Source: Oribacterium sp. UBA4274 (GTDB lineage Bacteria > Bacillota > Clostridia > Lachnospirales > Lachnospiraceae). Taken from it: a DNA stretch of 60,631 bases. The DNA lies in assembly GCA_002396005.1 (NCBI GenBank), contig DGVW01000113.1, positions 1 to 60,631 of the forward strand, in the 5' to 3' direction. The first letter of the stretch is position 1; every line of letters starts with the position of its first letter. Position numbers and translations under genes: made by a program. The notes below the pieces were generated by a model. That model searched no databases and had not been told where the DNA came from. It worked only from the letters and a program-made list of their open reading frames with translations. Positions 1 through 9,069 of the stretch are shown in pieces.

Positions 1-62
1 CATTTTATTCCTTTACCGATATAAAATGGATATATTTTGACATTACGTCATATTATACAATG

Positions 63-94
63 CCCCGAGATAAATGCAAACATTTAACTCGGGA
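63..94 (-). terminator. Hairpin downstream of the DAHP synthase gene
   Basis: CCCGAG (64-69) and AAATG (72-76) pair with CATTT (81-85) and CTCGGG (88-93) around a CAAA loop. It lies 27 bases past the stop codon of the DAHP synthase gene. No strong U-tract follows on the minus strand, so it may be a weak terminator or an mRNA 3' stabiliser. Confidence 0.5.
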
Positions 95-120
95 CATCAT
101 GAATTTTCCTATAAAACCTT

Positions 121-1170
121 TCAGGCATCAAACCTGGTCATCTGAACATACTCATAGACATTGGAAATAAGTCTCTTGGTATCCTCCCAGCCGATGCATG
201 CATCAGTGATGGACTTGCCATATATATGATCTTCAACCTTACAGTTGCCTTCCTCTATATATGACTCAACCATCAGGCCCTTGACAAATCGGGCAAGTTC
301 CGGTGAATACTTTCGTGAATGCATGATTTCCTGAGCGATACGAAGCTGCTCTCTGTATCTCTTGGCCGAGTTACAATGGTTGGTATCTACAACAACCGCC
401 GGATTAACCAGTTCCTTTCTGGTATAGAGATCATAAAGAAGCTTAAGATCCTCATAATGATAATTAGGCATGATCTGACCGTGCTTGGACTGTGATCCTC
501 TGAGAATTGCATGTGTATATGGATTACCGTCTGACTTGACCTCCCACTCACGGAAAATGAAATCATGCGGATGCTGTCCTGCATAAATGGAGTTAAGCAT
601 AACCCCAAAGTCTCCGGAGGTAGGGTTCTTCATACCAGTAGGCACATCTATACCTGATGCAACCAGTCTATGCTGCTGATTCTCTACCGATCTTGCTCCC
701 ACTGCGACATAGCTCATGATATCGCTTAAATATCTCAGATTGTCAGGGTACAGCATCTCATCTGCTGTAGACATACCGGTCTGCCTGAGAACCTCCATAT
801 GAAGATGTCTTATGGCAGCAATTCCATCTAAAACATTGGCGCCCTTCTCAGGATCAGGCTGATGGAGCATGCCCTTATATCCCTGTCCTGTGGTACGTGG
901 TTTGTTTGTATATATACGAGGAACGATCATGATGCTGTCCTTGACCTGTTCTGCAACCTCTTTCAGACGGTTGCAATAATCAAGTACAGGATCAGGATGA
1001 TCCGCTGAACATGGACCTATAACAAGGAGAAACTTTTTGGAATCCCCTCTGAAGATAGCTTTGATTTCCTCATCTCTTTCCGCTTTGATTTTGGCGAGAT
1101 CTGCAGGAAGCGGAATCTGCTCTCTGATCTCCGAACTGGACGGAAGCTTTGCTCTGAATTCTAATCCCAT
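121..1170 (-). CDS. aroF: 3-deoxy-7-phosphoheptulonate (DAHP) synthase, class I
   Basis: Condenses phosphoenolpyruvate with erythrose 4-phosphate, the first step of the shikimate pathway to aromatic amino acids; cytoplasmic. The 349-residue length is normal for the AroF/G/H type. Visible signatures are GPCSADHPDPVLDYCNRL near residue 52, the substrate-binding stretch PRIYTNKPRTTGQGYKG, GARSVENQQHR, and DTNHCNSAKRY near the C-terminus. A Shine-Dalgarno AAGGAG sits 6 bases before the ATG. The gene looks monocistronic, with terminators on both sides. Which aromatic amino acid inhibits it cannot be read from sequence, so the aroF symbol is nominal. Confidence 0.93.
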   Translation of the reverse strand: MGLEFRAKLPSSSEIREQIPLPADLAKIKAERDEEIKAIFRGDSKKFLLVIGPCSADHPDPVLDYCNRLKEVAEQVKDSIMIVPRIYTNKPRTTGQGYKGMLHQPDPEKGANVLDGIAAIRHLHMEVLRQTGMSTADEMLYPDNLRYLSDIMSYVAVGARSVENQQHRLVASGIDVPTGMKNPTSGDFGVMLNSIYAGQHPHDFIFREWEVKSDGNPYTHAILRGSQSKHGQIMPNYHYEDLKLLYDLYTRKELVNPAVVVDTNHCNSAKRYREQLRIAQEIMHSRKYSPELARFVKGLMVESYIEEGNCKVEDHIYGKSITDACIGWEDTKRLISNVYEYVQMTRFDA

Positions 1171-1340
1171 AATGTACTCCTTTTTATGCGAGGGTCTTCA
1201 TATCTACCCTTCCCGTGGACCGCACAATAAGTGTTAAACATGTATTAATATGACGGCCGCATACTTTGAAGTATAGTCTCAACATTATATAAAATCAAGT
1301 AATAATAACGCATACAAATCATAACTCCAACGTATTTCCA

Positions 1341-1370
1341 AAGAAAAAGAGTGCATATCTCTATGCACCC
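1341..1370 (-). terminator. Intrinsic terminator of the SDR gene
   Basis: GTGCATA-TCTC-TATGCAC (1351-1368) forms a perfect 7-bp stem. On the minus strand it is followed by TCTTTTTCTTT. It ends transcription 30 bases after the SDR stop codon. Confidence 0.85.
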
Positions 1371-1399
1371 TGAATGAAAATATAGAAAAATGTTAATGA

Positions 1400-2242
1400 T
1401 CAAACACCCTGATATACGTGGAATCCACCATCAACAGGAAGAACAACGCCTGTTACAAATCCTGATCCCTTAGGATTTACAAGATAGAGAAGGGCTCCAA
1501 CGAGGTCTTCCGGATCTCCGAACTTCCCCATAGGTGTTGCATCTACGATATGCTGTGCACGTGGTTTTGGTGAGCCGTCCTCATTGAAGTGAAGGGCGTG
1601 ATTCTGTGTGGTCTGGAAGAAGCCCGGAGCAACAGCATTAACCCTTATGCCACTCTTGGCAAAATAGATAGCGCACCACTCTGTGAAGCTTGCAACTCCT
1701 GCCTTACCTGCTGAGTATCCCGGAATCCTTGTAAGCGGATGATATGCCGACATAGATGAAATGTTGATGATATTGGCATTGTCCTGTCCCACAAGGACCT
1801 CACCGAATACCTGTGTAGGAAGCATAGTTCCGTAGATGTTGAGGTCAAGTTCCTTGTGTACATTCTCAAGATCCAATGAAAAATATGTATCAGTACCTTC
1901 CTCAGCCTCACAGAAGTAATCCTGTGGCACCTGAGCTGACTTGATTGCACCGCCTGCACAGTTAACAAGAATATTGATATGATTCCACTTGTCAAGGATC
2001 TCCTTACGAGCAGCAAGAAGAGAATCTCTGTCAAGAACATTACCGGATACGGCCATAGCCTCTCCTCCCTGTTCCTCAATATCCGAAATAACCTGAGCAC
2101 CGTTTTCTTTATTACGTCCCAGGACTGCTACCTTGGCACCGCAAGCAGCAAGAGCACGTGCATACATGCCTCCGATAACGCCTGTTCCTCCCGTTACAAC
2201 GGCAACCTGTCCTGAAAGATCAATCTTAAATGGTAATTCCAT
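1400..2242 (-). CDS. uxuB: SDR oxidoreductase, probable D-mannonate/fructuronate oxidoreductase (YjmF/UxuB type)
   Basis: Probably interconverts D-fructuronate and D-mannonate with NAD(H) in galacturonate/glucuronate breakdown. The 280-residue protein has the Rossmann motif TGGTGVIGGMYA near residue 18, NCAGG, the catalytic Ser-Tyr-Lys set (NISSMSAY, then YSAGKAG), and a C-terminal GFVTGVVLPVDGG. The long insertion after NCAGG, containing the stretch CEAEEGTDTYF, is characteristic of the SDR mannonate oxidoreductases (B. subtilis YjmF) rather than the unrelated long-chain E. coli UxuB. A LacI-type palindrome lies just upstream of its ribosome site AAGGAG. Function is inferred from family resemblance plus the pectin genes elsewhere in the window; another polyol/uronate SDR is possible. 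Confidence 0.78.
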   Translation of the reverse strand: MELPFKIDLSGQVAVVTGGTGVIGGMYARALAACGAKVAVLGRNKENGAQVISDIEEQGGEAMAVSGNVLDRDSLLAARKEILDKWNHINILVNCAGGAIKSAQVPQDYFCEAEEGTDTYFSLDLENVHKELDLNIYGTMLPTQVFGEVLVGQDNANIINISSMSAYHPLTRIPGYSAGKAGVASFTEWCAIYFAKSGIRVNAVAPGFFQTTQNHALHFNEDGSPKPRAQHIVDATPMGKFGDPEDLVGALLYLVNPKGSGFVTGVVLPVDGGFHVYQGV

Positions 2243-2265
2243 AATTATACTCCTTTTGAATATCC

Positions 2266-2284
2266 AAACCGGTAAACCGGTTTA
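2266..2284. promoter_or_regulatory. LacI-family operator-like palindrome
   Basis: TAAACCGGTTTA (2273-2284) is a perfect palindrome with the central CG typical of LacI-family sites. It overlaps a second half at 2266-2275 (AAACCGGT). It lies 24-42 bases upstream of the SDR start codon, where a repressor would block transcription. The cognate regulator is not in the window. Confidence 0.6.
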
Positions 2285-2362
2285 TTAATTACAATACTGT
2301 ACATTCTATCAGAAAAATCCGAAATGTGTATCCCTAAATCAAAAGTTATATTTTTAACGGAA

Positions 2363-3148
2363 TCACTCCAATACGCCTTTACTGTATTCGGCCCAGCTGT
2401 ACTGGTTCATATACTCACCTGCATAACGTACTTTTGCATGCTCTCTGTCGTTCTTCCACTCATACATATCGCACTGTATCTGATCCGCCGCAACAGCTAC
2501 TGCTCCTCTCTTACGAACGATCACATCCGGAAATCCCGCCTCTGTAAGAGTTGAGATCATATCGGCCCTCAGATTCTGAAGATATGATGCTTTCTTTTCC
2601 GGATTGGCATCATCCTCCCACAAAACGCCGAGTATTTCTCCGTTACTGGTGAGTGCCCCGCAACGGTCAACCAGATAAGCAAACAGCTCTTTGGTCTTAT
2701 TGTATTGAAAGCTCAGAACCTGATCATTCTTGAAGATCTCAAAGTTACCGAATGTCTGTACCCTCAGCACATCCTTTGGTACTTCATCCTGTATAGGATA
2801 TCTCAGATCATCTATCTCCTTCTTCATCTTCTCAAGTGTTACAGGTTTCATGATATATCCGCTGGCATGAAGATCCATAGCCTCACCCACATATTCACTG
2901 TACCCCGTAGTAAAGATGACATTGATCTTCGGAAATCTTTCCTTTAGATGATCTGCAAACTCAAGTCCGTTAATATCTCTCATTTCGATATCCAGAAATG
3001 CTATATCGATATGTTTATCCGCAATATCTTCAATTGCCTTCAAAGCATTGCGATAAGAAAATACCTCTGCATCGGGAAGAGCCTTTTTTATAACATCAGT
3101 AAGTCCTTCCAGCGCGAGCTTCTCATCATCAATCGCAAGTACCTGCAT
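2363..3148 (-). CDS. Response regulator: receiver plus OmpR/SARP-like winged-helix output
   Basis: 261-residue regulator. The N-terminal receiver (1-115) has the acidic pair D7/D8, phospho-acceptor D53 in AFLDIEM, T80/T81 and K101 in the MKP motif. After a linker, residues 125-261 begin LRVQTFGNFEIF, the opening of SARP/BTAD-type winged-helix domains (common in regulators paired with LytS-like kinases) rather than a LytTR domain. It starts 20 bases after the CPBP-like gene, so the two are likely co-transcribed. The LytS-like kinase at 4889-6166 on the same strand is the natural partner, though a terminator and the STAS gene lie between them. Targets unknown. Confidence 0.85.
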   Translation of the reverse strand: MQVLAIDDEKLALEGLTDVIKKALPDAEVFSYRNALKAIEDIADKHIDIAFLDIEMRDINGLEFADHLKERFPKINVIFTTGYSEYVGEAMDLHASGYIMKPVTLEKMKKEIDDLRYPIQDEVPKDVLRVQTFGNFEIFKNDQVLSFQYNKTKELFAYLVDRCGALTSNGEILGVLWEDDANPEKKASYLQNLRADMISTLTEAGFPDVIVRKRGAVAVAADQIQCDMYEWKNDREHAKVRYAGEYMNQYSWAEYSKGVLE

Positions 3149-3168
3149 GTCTCACACCCCTCAAAAAC

Positions 3169-4392
3169 TTATACATCTTCTAAAATATGCTGCTTTACTA
3201 TAAATCTATGCAACAGAAATGCACAAATCACCATCACAAGCATTACATTATCCCACCTCACAAAGGCTCTGTAGATATCATTCTGTACAAAGCAAATCAT
3301 CCATCCGCCTATCAGTGTCATATGAAATCCTGTATTGATAAGCAAACTGTATGTGATATCAGGCTTTGACCCTGCAGATGTTCCTAAATGCATCTTAGTA
3401 ATATTATGGTTCTCTGTTGATACATTTACCTCATTGCTTCTCTCAGTATCATTCACTATGCTGTTTCTTGTCCCGTTCCTCAGTCTGTCTTTTATAGAGA
3501 TAATGTTAACTTTTTCTTCTCTTGCAGAAACCGGATGCCCCGAAACATACAGAGCACTGTTTCTGATATTTCTCGTCTTGTCAAAAACAACACTCATCAT
3601 AAAAACTATAGGAACATACAAAATCACCAGACTGGTTTTGAAATGGAACAAAAGATATACCAACGTAACAAGTACCGATGACTTAATTACACCGAAATCC
3701 TTACGAAGAACCGTCATGTTATGTGCATGATAGATGATTTCTTCTGCTAAAGGAACCATAAAGCAAAAGGTAAAGGCTCCTATCATCCGGTTGCGATTCA
3801 TCCGGATAAAAGCATTTTCCCGTATCATCGACATCAGGCCCACTCTCTCAAGAAAATAAACCGCAGAAAGGAACAGTCCCCCCATAGCTGCTCCCACAAA
3901 GAAATGAATAAGATATTGAAGTATAACATGCTTCACTGTGATTCCTTTTAGGAAAAGCTCTTTACTTTTTTTCTTAAGACGTTTGAATCTTGACTTAATG
4001 CTCTTTTCCTTCCATGATGTCAATGACTTAATGTCTCTGAATATGCTGAATTTGGATATTATAGAATGTCCTGATAAAGACAGCAGAATACAACATACAC
4101 TAACAAACAACACATTGCTGAGTAGATAATATATATTCCCATATCTACTTAAAAACTGCTCAGCATCATAATTCCCATGTATTCTCATTCCCACACGAAA
4201 TGTAATGAAATCACAGCATAAATACATGAGAGGATATTTTGTTAGTTCGGCAAACATAAGGGCAAAGGACTTGATATCTGCTATATCAATCATCCCTCTC
4301 TTACGTCCTTCATCCTCTTCCGGATAATCACTCTGCGTTGATTTTCCTTTTATAAATTTTGAATACTTATCATCATTTTCGTACTGCGTCAA
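3169..4392 (-). CDS. Multi-pass membrane protein with a degenerate CPBP (CAAX protease-like) core
   Basis: 407 residues with about seven or eight hydrophobic segments: two after residue 50, a charged cytoplasmic Lys/Arg-rich loop (about 125-150), then pairs from 155 to 275 and two at the C-terminus. The segment around 210-252 resembles the CPBP/Abi intramembrane protease core: EE at 217-218 followed by HAH at 222-224, then LLFHF with H250. The canonical motif is EExxxR, so the Arg is replaced by His, and the third histidine motif is not clear. It may be a divergent protease or an inactive relative. It sits directly ahead of the response regulator, suggesting a role in signalling. The family call is tentative. 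Confidence 0.6.
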   Translation of the reverse strand: MTQYENDDKYSKFIKGKSTQSDYPEEDEGRKRGMIDIADIKSFALMFAELTKYPLMYLCCDFITFRVGMRIHGNYDAEQFLSRYGNIYYLLSNVLFVSVCCILLSLSGHSIISKFSIFRDIKSLTSWKEKSIKSRFKRLKKKSKELFLKGITVKHVILQYLIHFFVGAAMGGLFLSAVYFLERVGLMSMIRENAFIRMNRNRMIGAFTFCFMVPLAEEIIYHAHNMTVLRKDFGVIKSSVLVTLVYLLFHFKTSLVILYVPIVFMMSVVFDKTRNIRNSALYVSGHPVSAREEKVNIISIKDRLRNGTRNSIVNDTERSNEVNVSTENHNITKMHLGTSAGSKPDITYSLLINTGFHMTLIGGWMICFVQNDIYRAFVRWDNVMLVMVICAFLLHRFIVKQHILEDV

Positions 4393-4410
4393 AATTATCC
4401 CTCATCTCAA

Positions 4411-4444
4411 TCGCATAAAACAAAGGTTGATTCTTAAATCAACC
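4411..4444 (-). terminator. Intrinsic terminator after the STAS gene
   Basis: GGTTGATT-CTTA-AATCAACC (4425-4444) is a perfect 8-bp stem. On the minus strand it is followed by TTTGTTTT. It separates the STAS gene from the downstream CPBP-like/response-regulator pair. Confidence 0.8.
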
Positions 4445-4455
4445 ACCCACTATCA

Positions 4456-4734
4456 TCAATTTTTTATAGTGAGAAAGCTTGAAAATCCCGTCACATCAAA
4501 AATCTCACGTATAGTATCCGAAACACCGCCCAGTACAATAGAGCCTGACTGCTTATTAATTGCTTTTTGGGCAGAAAGAATCGCGCGCATGCCTGCCGAG
4601 CTTATGTATTTGGTATTGGTCATATCAATAAAAATCTCTGTATTACCGCTGTCAATGATCTGTCTCAGCTCATCATCCAGCTGAGATGCGGTTTTTCCAT
4701 CTACTCTTTCCATCATTTTATAATTATATGTCAT
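4456..4734 (-). CDS. STAS-domain anti-sigma factor antagonist (SpoIIAA/RsbV-like)
   Basis: A single STAS domain of 92 residues. Partner-switching proteins of this type bind an anti-sigma kinase when unphosphorylated and release a sigma factor or effector. The phosphorylation motif is YISSAGMRAIL; by alignment with SpoIIAA DSSG, S46 is the acceptor. I choose the ATG at 4734 because GAGAGG lies 7 bases before it; an in-frame ATG at 4749 overlaps that site and would leave no ribosome site. An RsbW-like kinase occurs 44 kb away at 48738-49184, but pairing with it is a guess. Confidence 0.85.
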   Translation of the reverse strand: MTYNYKMMERVDGKTASQLDDELRQIIDSGNTEIFIDMTNTKYISSAGMRAILSAQKAINKQSGSIVLGGVSDTIREIFDVTGFSSFLTIKN

Positions 4735-4888
4735 ATCTATACCTCTCATATTGCTCTTAAACCGACAGAACGATCTAAACAGTTAACGATACATTTAAGC
4801 TAAATATAATTCACGCTTTAAATATTTTTCGTCACAAATCCATACACACATAAATGCAATTTTCCATTTATAAAATATGTGGTATAAA

Positions 4889-6166
4889 TCAGCCTTTTGT
4901 ATCCTTAGGGATTGTAATTGTAACTTTTGTACCTATCCCCGCTTCACTTTCTATAATGAGTGAGCCGTCACATTGCAGCTTTAATCTTTCACGTACATTT
5001 TGAATACCGATATGAGAACGTCCGTCATACTGTCTCTTGGCTTCCGTATAACCTCCCACACCATCATCATCTACAATAATTTCATACCTTTCATCATATT
5101 CTCTGGAAGAAATCGTAACCGTACCTCCATCAGGCGACTTGCCTACGCCATACTTGACGGCATTTTCAACTATAGGCTGTACGGTTAATGCAGGAAGCTT
5201 GAAGTTTTTGGCCTGAATATCATAGACAATATTGAGGTCTTCGTCATATCGCATTTTCTCAAGTGCAAGATAATTCCTGATATGATCCAGTTCTTTCTCG
5301 AAGGGAACAGGTTCCTTGGTTCTGAGAGAATCAAGATTACCCCTAAGATAATCTGAGAACTCACCGATAGCCTGTTGAGCCATGGCCGGATCCTTGGTGC
5401 ACAGATAATATATAGCATTCAGGGAGTTATACAGAAAGTGGGGCTGAATCTGACTCATCATTATAGAGAGTCTCTCCTGAGTCAGGGCATTTTCCTTTTC
5501 CCTAAGCTCCATGTTCTGTTGAACATGGATAAAGGTATAGACCATAAGAATACTTATAGTAACAGACAGATAGATAAGTACTGACCCAATCTCCGGAATA
5601 TTGATAGTTATAACAACTGCTATGAGAGGCAGCACCATATATGAAAGAACCGCTATCGAGTCCATAAACTCAAGATTGTTTCTGTGAATCACAGTAAGAA
5701 CAAAATCAAAGAAGATCACACTTGCACCCAGCATCTGAGAAAACATATACATCGGACCGTGGATATATTCACCATTAGCTATATAAAACACCTGTCCGGT
5801 GAACGGCGATATCACCCACATGATTACGCCCAACAGACAGAATGGCACTCCAAAATAACCCACCCACAACGGAATATGTACCTTTTCAGACAGATAGCAA
5901 TAAATATAGTAATTAAATACCGCTACTATGAAATACATCAAACTAACCGAAGATATGGTGAGGATAACATACATCGTTTCTACTTTTCCGTTGTACTCCA
6001 GCCACCAGGTAAAGGCATCCAAAATAAGCATCATGAAATTGGCAAAAAGAATCATAAGAAGACAGTGATTTTTTTTATCTCTTCTGAAAGTTGTCACTGC
6101 ACCCACAAGAAGTACAAGGACAACCGCAGCTCCCAATGTTTCTGAACCGACTTTTGCAACAAGCAT
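4889..6166 (-). CDS. LytS-family sensor histidine kinase (His_kinase/HATPase_c)
   Basis: 425 residues. Six or seven hydrophobic segments fill residues 8-215 as a membrane sensor, followed by a short helix and the His_kinase domain. The phospho-acceptor is H243 in QIQPHFLYNSLN. The ATP-binding domain has N335 in QPIVENAVKYG, DDDGVGG (367-372) and a GIQNVRERL G2-type region. The architecture is that of kinases autophosphorylating on the PHFLYN motif and paired with LytTR or winged-helix regulators. The regulator at 2363-3148 is the likely partner. The ligand is unknown. Confidence 0.88.
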   Translation of the reverse strand: MLVAKVGSETLGAAVVLVLLVGAVTTFRRDKKNHCLLMILFANFMMLILDAFTWWLEYNGKVETMYVILTISSVSLMYFIVAVFNYYIYCYLSEKVHIPLWVGYFGVPFCLLGVIMWVISPFTGQVFYIANGEYIHGPMYMFSQMLGASVIFFDFVLTVIHRNNLEFMDSIAVLSYMVLPLIAVVITINIPEIGSVLIYLSVTISILMVYTFIHVQQNMELREKENALTQERLSIMMSQIQPHFLYNSLNAIYYLCTKDPAMAQQAIGEFSDYLRGNLDSLRTKEPVPFEKELDHIRNYLALEKMRYDEDLNIVYDIQAKNFKLPALTVQPIVENAVKYGVGKSPDGGTVTISSREYDERYEIIVDDDGVGGYTEAKRQYDGRSHIGIQNVRERLKLQCDGSLIIESEAGIGTKVTITIPKDTKG

Positions 6167-6269
6167 TTGAAAACCTTTCTATAAACATAGCTATGTGATG
6201 ATCATGATACAGTGTTTTTTTCTTCATATTATTCGACAATATTAAATTAATTATCACATATATAAGTTC

Positions 6270-6322
6270 ATTTAAAAAGAGAAAATCGCCGCAGCTACAT
6301 TTTAAAAGTAACTACAGCGATT
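6270..6322 (-). terminator. Intrinsic terminator of the 6367-7083 gene
   Basis: A 15-nt arm starting AATCGCCGC (6284) pairs with its partner ending GCGATT (6322), with two mismatches. On the minus strand the stem is followed by TTCTCTTTTT. Confidence 0.8.
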
Positions 6323-6366
6323 CTACATACTATTCTATACAATTAACTATCAGATCAGACTGATCT

Positions 6367-7083
6367 TTAAGTTGTCACCTGACTCCTGAATATTCCGGGG
6401 ATCTTTCCGGAATCAATATTCACAACATTTTCCGGAAGATATACATTGACATAGTCCTTACCTGTCGGGCGAAAGGTTACTATGATATGCTCCTGATTAT
6501 TATGTCCAAAGCTTTTTGCAACCTCACCACGACTCAAATTCTCAATTATGTCACATACAATTTCAAGGTAATTCATCTTGTTTATCTGTGGCAGATCATA
6601 GTAATCTGTATAAGCCCTGCCATTGACATGCATACGCTCAACTATTTCTCTGACTGCAATAGGAGAAGTCACTATGTTTCTCCCCTTATCTCCAAAACAT
6701 TCGGTAAACCTGTCAGTATATGACTCTATAAGATTTTTAGGCTGATTCTCTGTGCCATTTCCTGCCCAAAATCCACCCCCTAATCCGCCTGAGTTTTTAA
6801 AAGGTTCATATACAATATGCAGAAACTCATCATGCTTTTCAGGAGTTACACAACCTTTTATCACCTGCTTCAGATAATCATCAAAATCAAATCCAGAGGG
6901 TATTCCGGAGTTGTTCACAGGATTAACCAACACTACTCTTATATCCAAATCAGCTTTTATATCATCACCGACTATGGAATCTCTATTCATGAAAACGGTC
7001 TGTTTCAGATTATATTCTATGTTTTCAGTGATGATTTCATCGGTTCCCATATACACTCCAAATGTTAATACATAAACTTTCAA
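6367..7083 (-). CDS. Hypothetical protein, 238 residues
   Basis: I do not recognise the family. The protein is soluble, with no signal peptide or membrane segment. A glycine-rich stretch NSGGLGGGFWAGNGTEN lies near residue 98. The N-terminus (KVYVLTFGVYMGTDEIITENIEYN) and several beta-type segments suggest an alpha/beta fold. It is monocistronic, with its own terminator, between the signalling cassette and the NhaC antiporter. Its codon use resembles the neighbours. No function is proposed. Confidence 0.75.
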   Translation of the reverse strand: MKVYVLTFGVYMGTDEIITENIEYNLKQTVFMNRDSIVGDDIKADLDIRVVLVNPVNNSGIPSGFDFDDYLKQVIKGCVTPEKHDEFLHIVYEPFKNSGGLGGGFWAGNGTENQPKNLIESYTDRFTECFGDKGRNIVTSPIAVREIVERMHVNGRAYTDYYDLPQINKMNYLEIVCDIIENLSRGEVAKSFGHNNQEHIIVTFRPTGKDYVNVYLPENVVNIDSGKIPGIFRSQVTT

Positions 7084-7214
7084 CTATAAATCATAATCAA
7101 AGTACCGCACATTTTCATGCTGCCATAACCATTTCAATGAAACTTATTTGATTTGTTTTATGATACATCATTAAGCATCACAAAAGAATCACACATTTTT
7201 AAATATTTTTTTCA

Positions 7215-7249
7215 GAAAAAGAGGAGCCTGACAAAAGTCAGACTCCTTC
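7215..7249 (-). terminator. Intrinsic terminator of the NhaC gene
   Basis: GAGGAGCCTGAC-AAAA-GTCAGACTCCTTC (7221-7249) forms a 12-bp stem. On the minus strand it is followed by TTTTT at 7216-7220. Confidence 0.88.
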
Positions 7250-7294
7250 AATACTGCGAAATCACATATAACTATGAAATCTTTAAGTTAAATA

Positions 7295-8899
7295 TTACTC
7301 AGTTTCCTTACCTGTAACCTTCTGCAGGACAAGCAAAACCACTACCAGCATAACCATTCCAAATCCAAGGGAAACATAAACATTCTCTGTAAAGCCTGCA
7401 ACAATATATGTAAGTGAAGAAACCAAAGCACATATCAATGCATATGGAAGCTGTGTTGAAACATGGTTAAGATGTACACACTGGGCTCCGGCGCTGGACA
7501 TGATTGTCGTATCGGAAATAGGCGAACAGTGATCTCCGCATACCGCACCTGCCATACAAGCAGACATGGCTATAATCATCATTGTATGATCCACACCCTC
7601 AAATACTGCAACTACTATAGGGATCAGTATTCCGAATGTTCCCCATGAAGTTCCTGTTGCGAAGCTAAGTCCTATCGCAATCACAAATATGATAAACGGC
7701 AGAAAATTCATAAATCCTGAAGCTGAACTCTGTACAATAGATGCAACAAACTCCTTGGCTCCGAGACTGTCTGTCATAGCCTTTAAAGACCAGGCAAATG
7801 TAAGTATAAGGATAGGCGAAATCATCTGCTTAAATCCATCCGGCAAACAATCCATACATTCATCGAATGAAATAACATTGGCAATGAGATAATAAATAAT
7901 GGTAATAACCAAAGCACCAAATGATCCAAGTACAAGTCCAACGGAAGCATCTGAACCTGCAAATGCATCTATAAAGCTCTCTCCCTCAAAAAATCCACCG
8001 GAATAAATCATACCGATAACGCAGCATACGATAAGTGAGACAATAGGAACAAGCATGTTCAGAATATGTCCTTTTTTATAATCTGTATGATCTTCTGCGT
8101 CTTCAAAAGGTCTCTCTTCTGTTGTGTAAAGATCACCATGCTCTATAGCATTGATCTCATGTTCACGCATCGGACCGAAATCCACTCTGAGCACAACCAG
8201 TAATATCATCATCATGATGGTAAGCACAGCATAATAATTGTAAGGAATCGTCTTTAGGAACAGATTCATTCCATTCTCTCCCTCAACAAATCCGGAAACT
8301 GCTGCCGCCCATGATGAAATCGGTGCAATGATACAGATAGGTGCTGCAGTAGCATCTATAAGATATGCAAGCTTTGCACGGCTGACTTTGTGCTTATCAG
8401 TCACAGGTCTCATTACAGATCCTACTGTAAGGCAGTTAAAATAATCATCAATAAATATGAGACAGCCGAATGCTATAGTCGCAAGCTGTGCTCCGGCTCT
8501 GGACTTGATATGACTTGAAGCCCATCTGCCAAACGCAACAGAACCGCCGCTTCTGTTCATAAGCTGAACCATAGCTCCCAAAATAACCAGGAAACATAAA
8601 ATACCAACATTATAACTGTCAGATAGAACCGCTATGATACCATCATTGAAGATATGTGTGAGAGTTCCTTCAAAATTATATCCGGAATATAACAGCGCAC
8701 CCGTCAGCACTCCCATAAAGAGAGAACTGTATACCTCTTTAGTGATAAGCGCCAAACCTATGGCTATAACAGGTGGCACCAGCGCCCAAAAAGACTGTTG
8801 AACGGTTTCAGGTGAAGTGAAAAATTTTGCAATCACCAACAAACAAACTACTGCCAAAAGACAACCGATCGTAAGATACCGTTTACTTTTATTAACCAT
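7295..8899 (-). CDS. nhaC: Na+/H+ antiporter, NhaC family
   Basis: 534-residue integral membrane protein with about eleven or twelve hydrophobic helices. It exchanges cytoplasmic Na+ for external H+ for pH and sodium homeostasis. The family-type stretches include FIDDYFNCLTVGSVMRPVTD near residue 150, IGLSFATGTSWGTFGILIPI near 405, and GAVCGDHCSPISDTT near 450. The ribosome site AAAGGGGAG is 5 bases before the ATG. It lies downstream of the MotA/MotB-like pair on the same strand with a 170-base gap; whether they are co-transcribed is not clear. Confidence 0.9.
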   Translation of the reverse strand: MVNKSKRYLTIGCLLAVVCLLVIAKFFTSPETVQQSFWALVPPVIAIGLALITKEVYSSLFMGVLTGALLYSGYNFEGTLTHIFNDGIIAVLSDSYNVGILCFLVILGAMVQLMNRSGGSVAFGRWASSHIKSRAGAQLATIAFGCLIFIDDYFNCLTVGSVMRPVTDKHKVSRAKLAYLIDATAAPICIIAPISSWAAAVSGFVEGENGMNLFLKTIPYNYYAVLTIMMMILLVVLRVDFGPMREHEINAIEHGDLYTTEERPFEDAEDHTDYKKGHILNMLVPIVSLIVCCVIGMIYSGGFFEGESFIDAFAGSDASVGLVLGSFGALVITIIYYLIANVISFDECMDCLPDGFKQMISPILILTFAWSLKAMTDSLGAKEFVASIVQSSASGFMNFLPFIIFVIAIGLSFATGTSWGTFGILIPIVVAVFEGVDHTMMIIAMSACMAGAVCGDHCSPISDTTIMSSAGAQCVHLNHVSTQLPYALICALVSSLTYIVAGFTENVYVSLGFGMVMLVVVLLVLQKVTGKETE

Positions 8900-9069
8900 A
8901 TTGCTCCCCTTTTTTGTTAATATATCAAGTACAACATGTCCAACACGCTTTATTGCTTTAACAAATTAGTGTGTGAATGTGAAACTCAATATGTTTATCA
9001 TACTATTTAAAATGGCACGATTCAATGGTATAAAAGGAGAGTTTTTATAATTATGCAATTTAACTAAAT

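Noticed and set aside
1171..1260. T-box or aromatic-amino-acid attenuator upstream of the DAHP synthase gene
   Set aside because: GGGT...ACCC and GCGGTCC sequences are present, but the T-box core AGGGTGGNACCGCG is absent and no terminator hairpin precedes the ribosome site.
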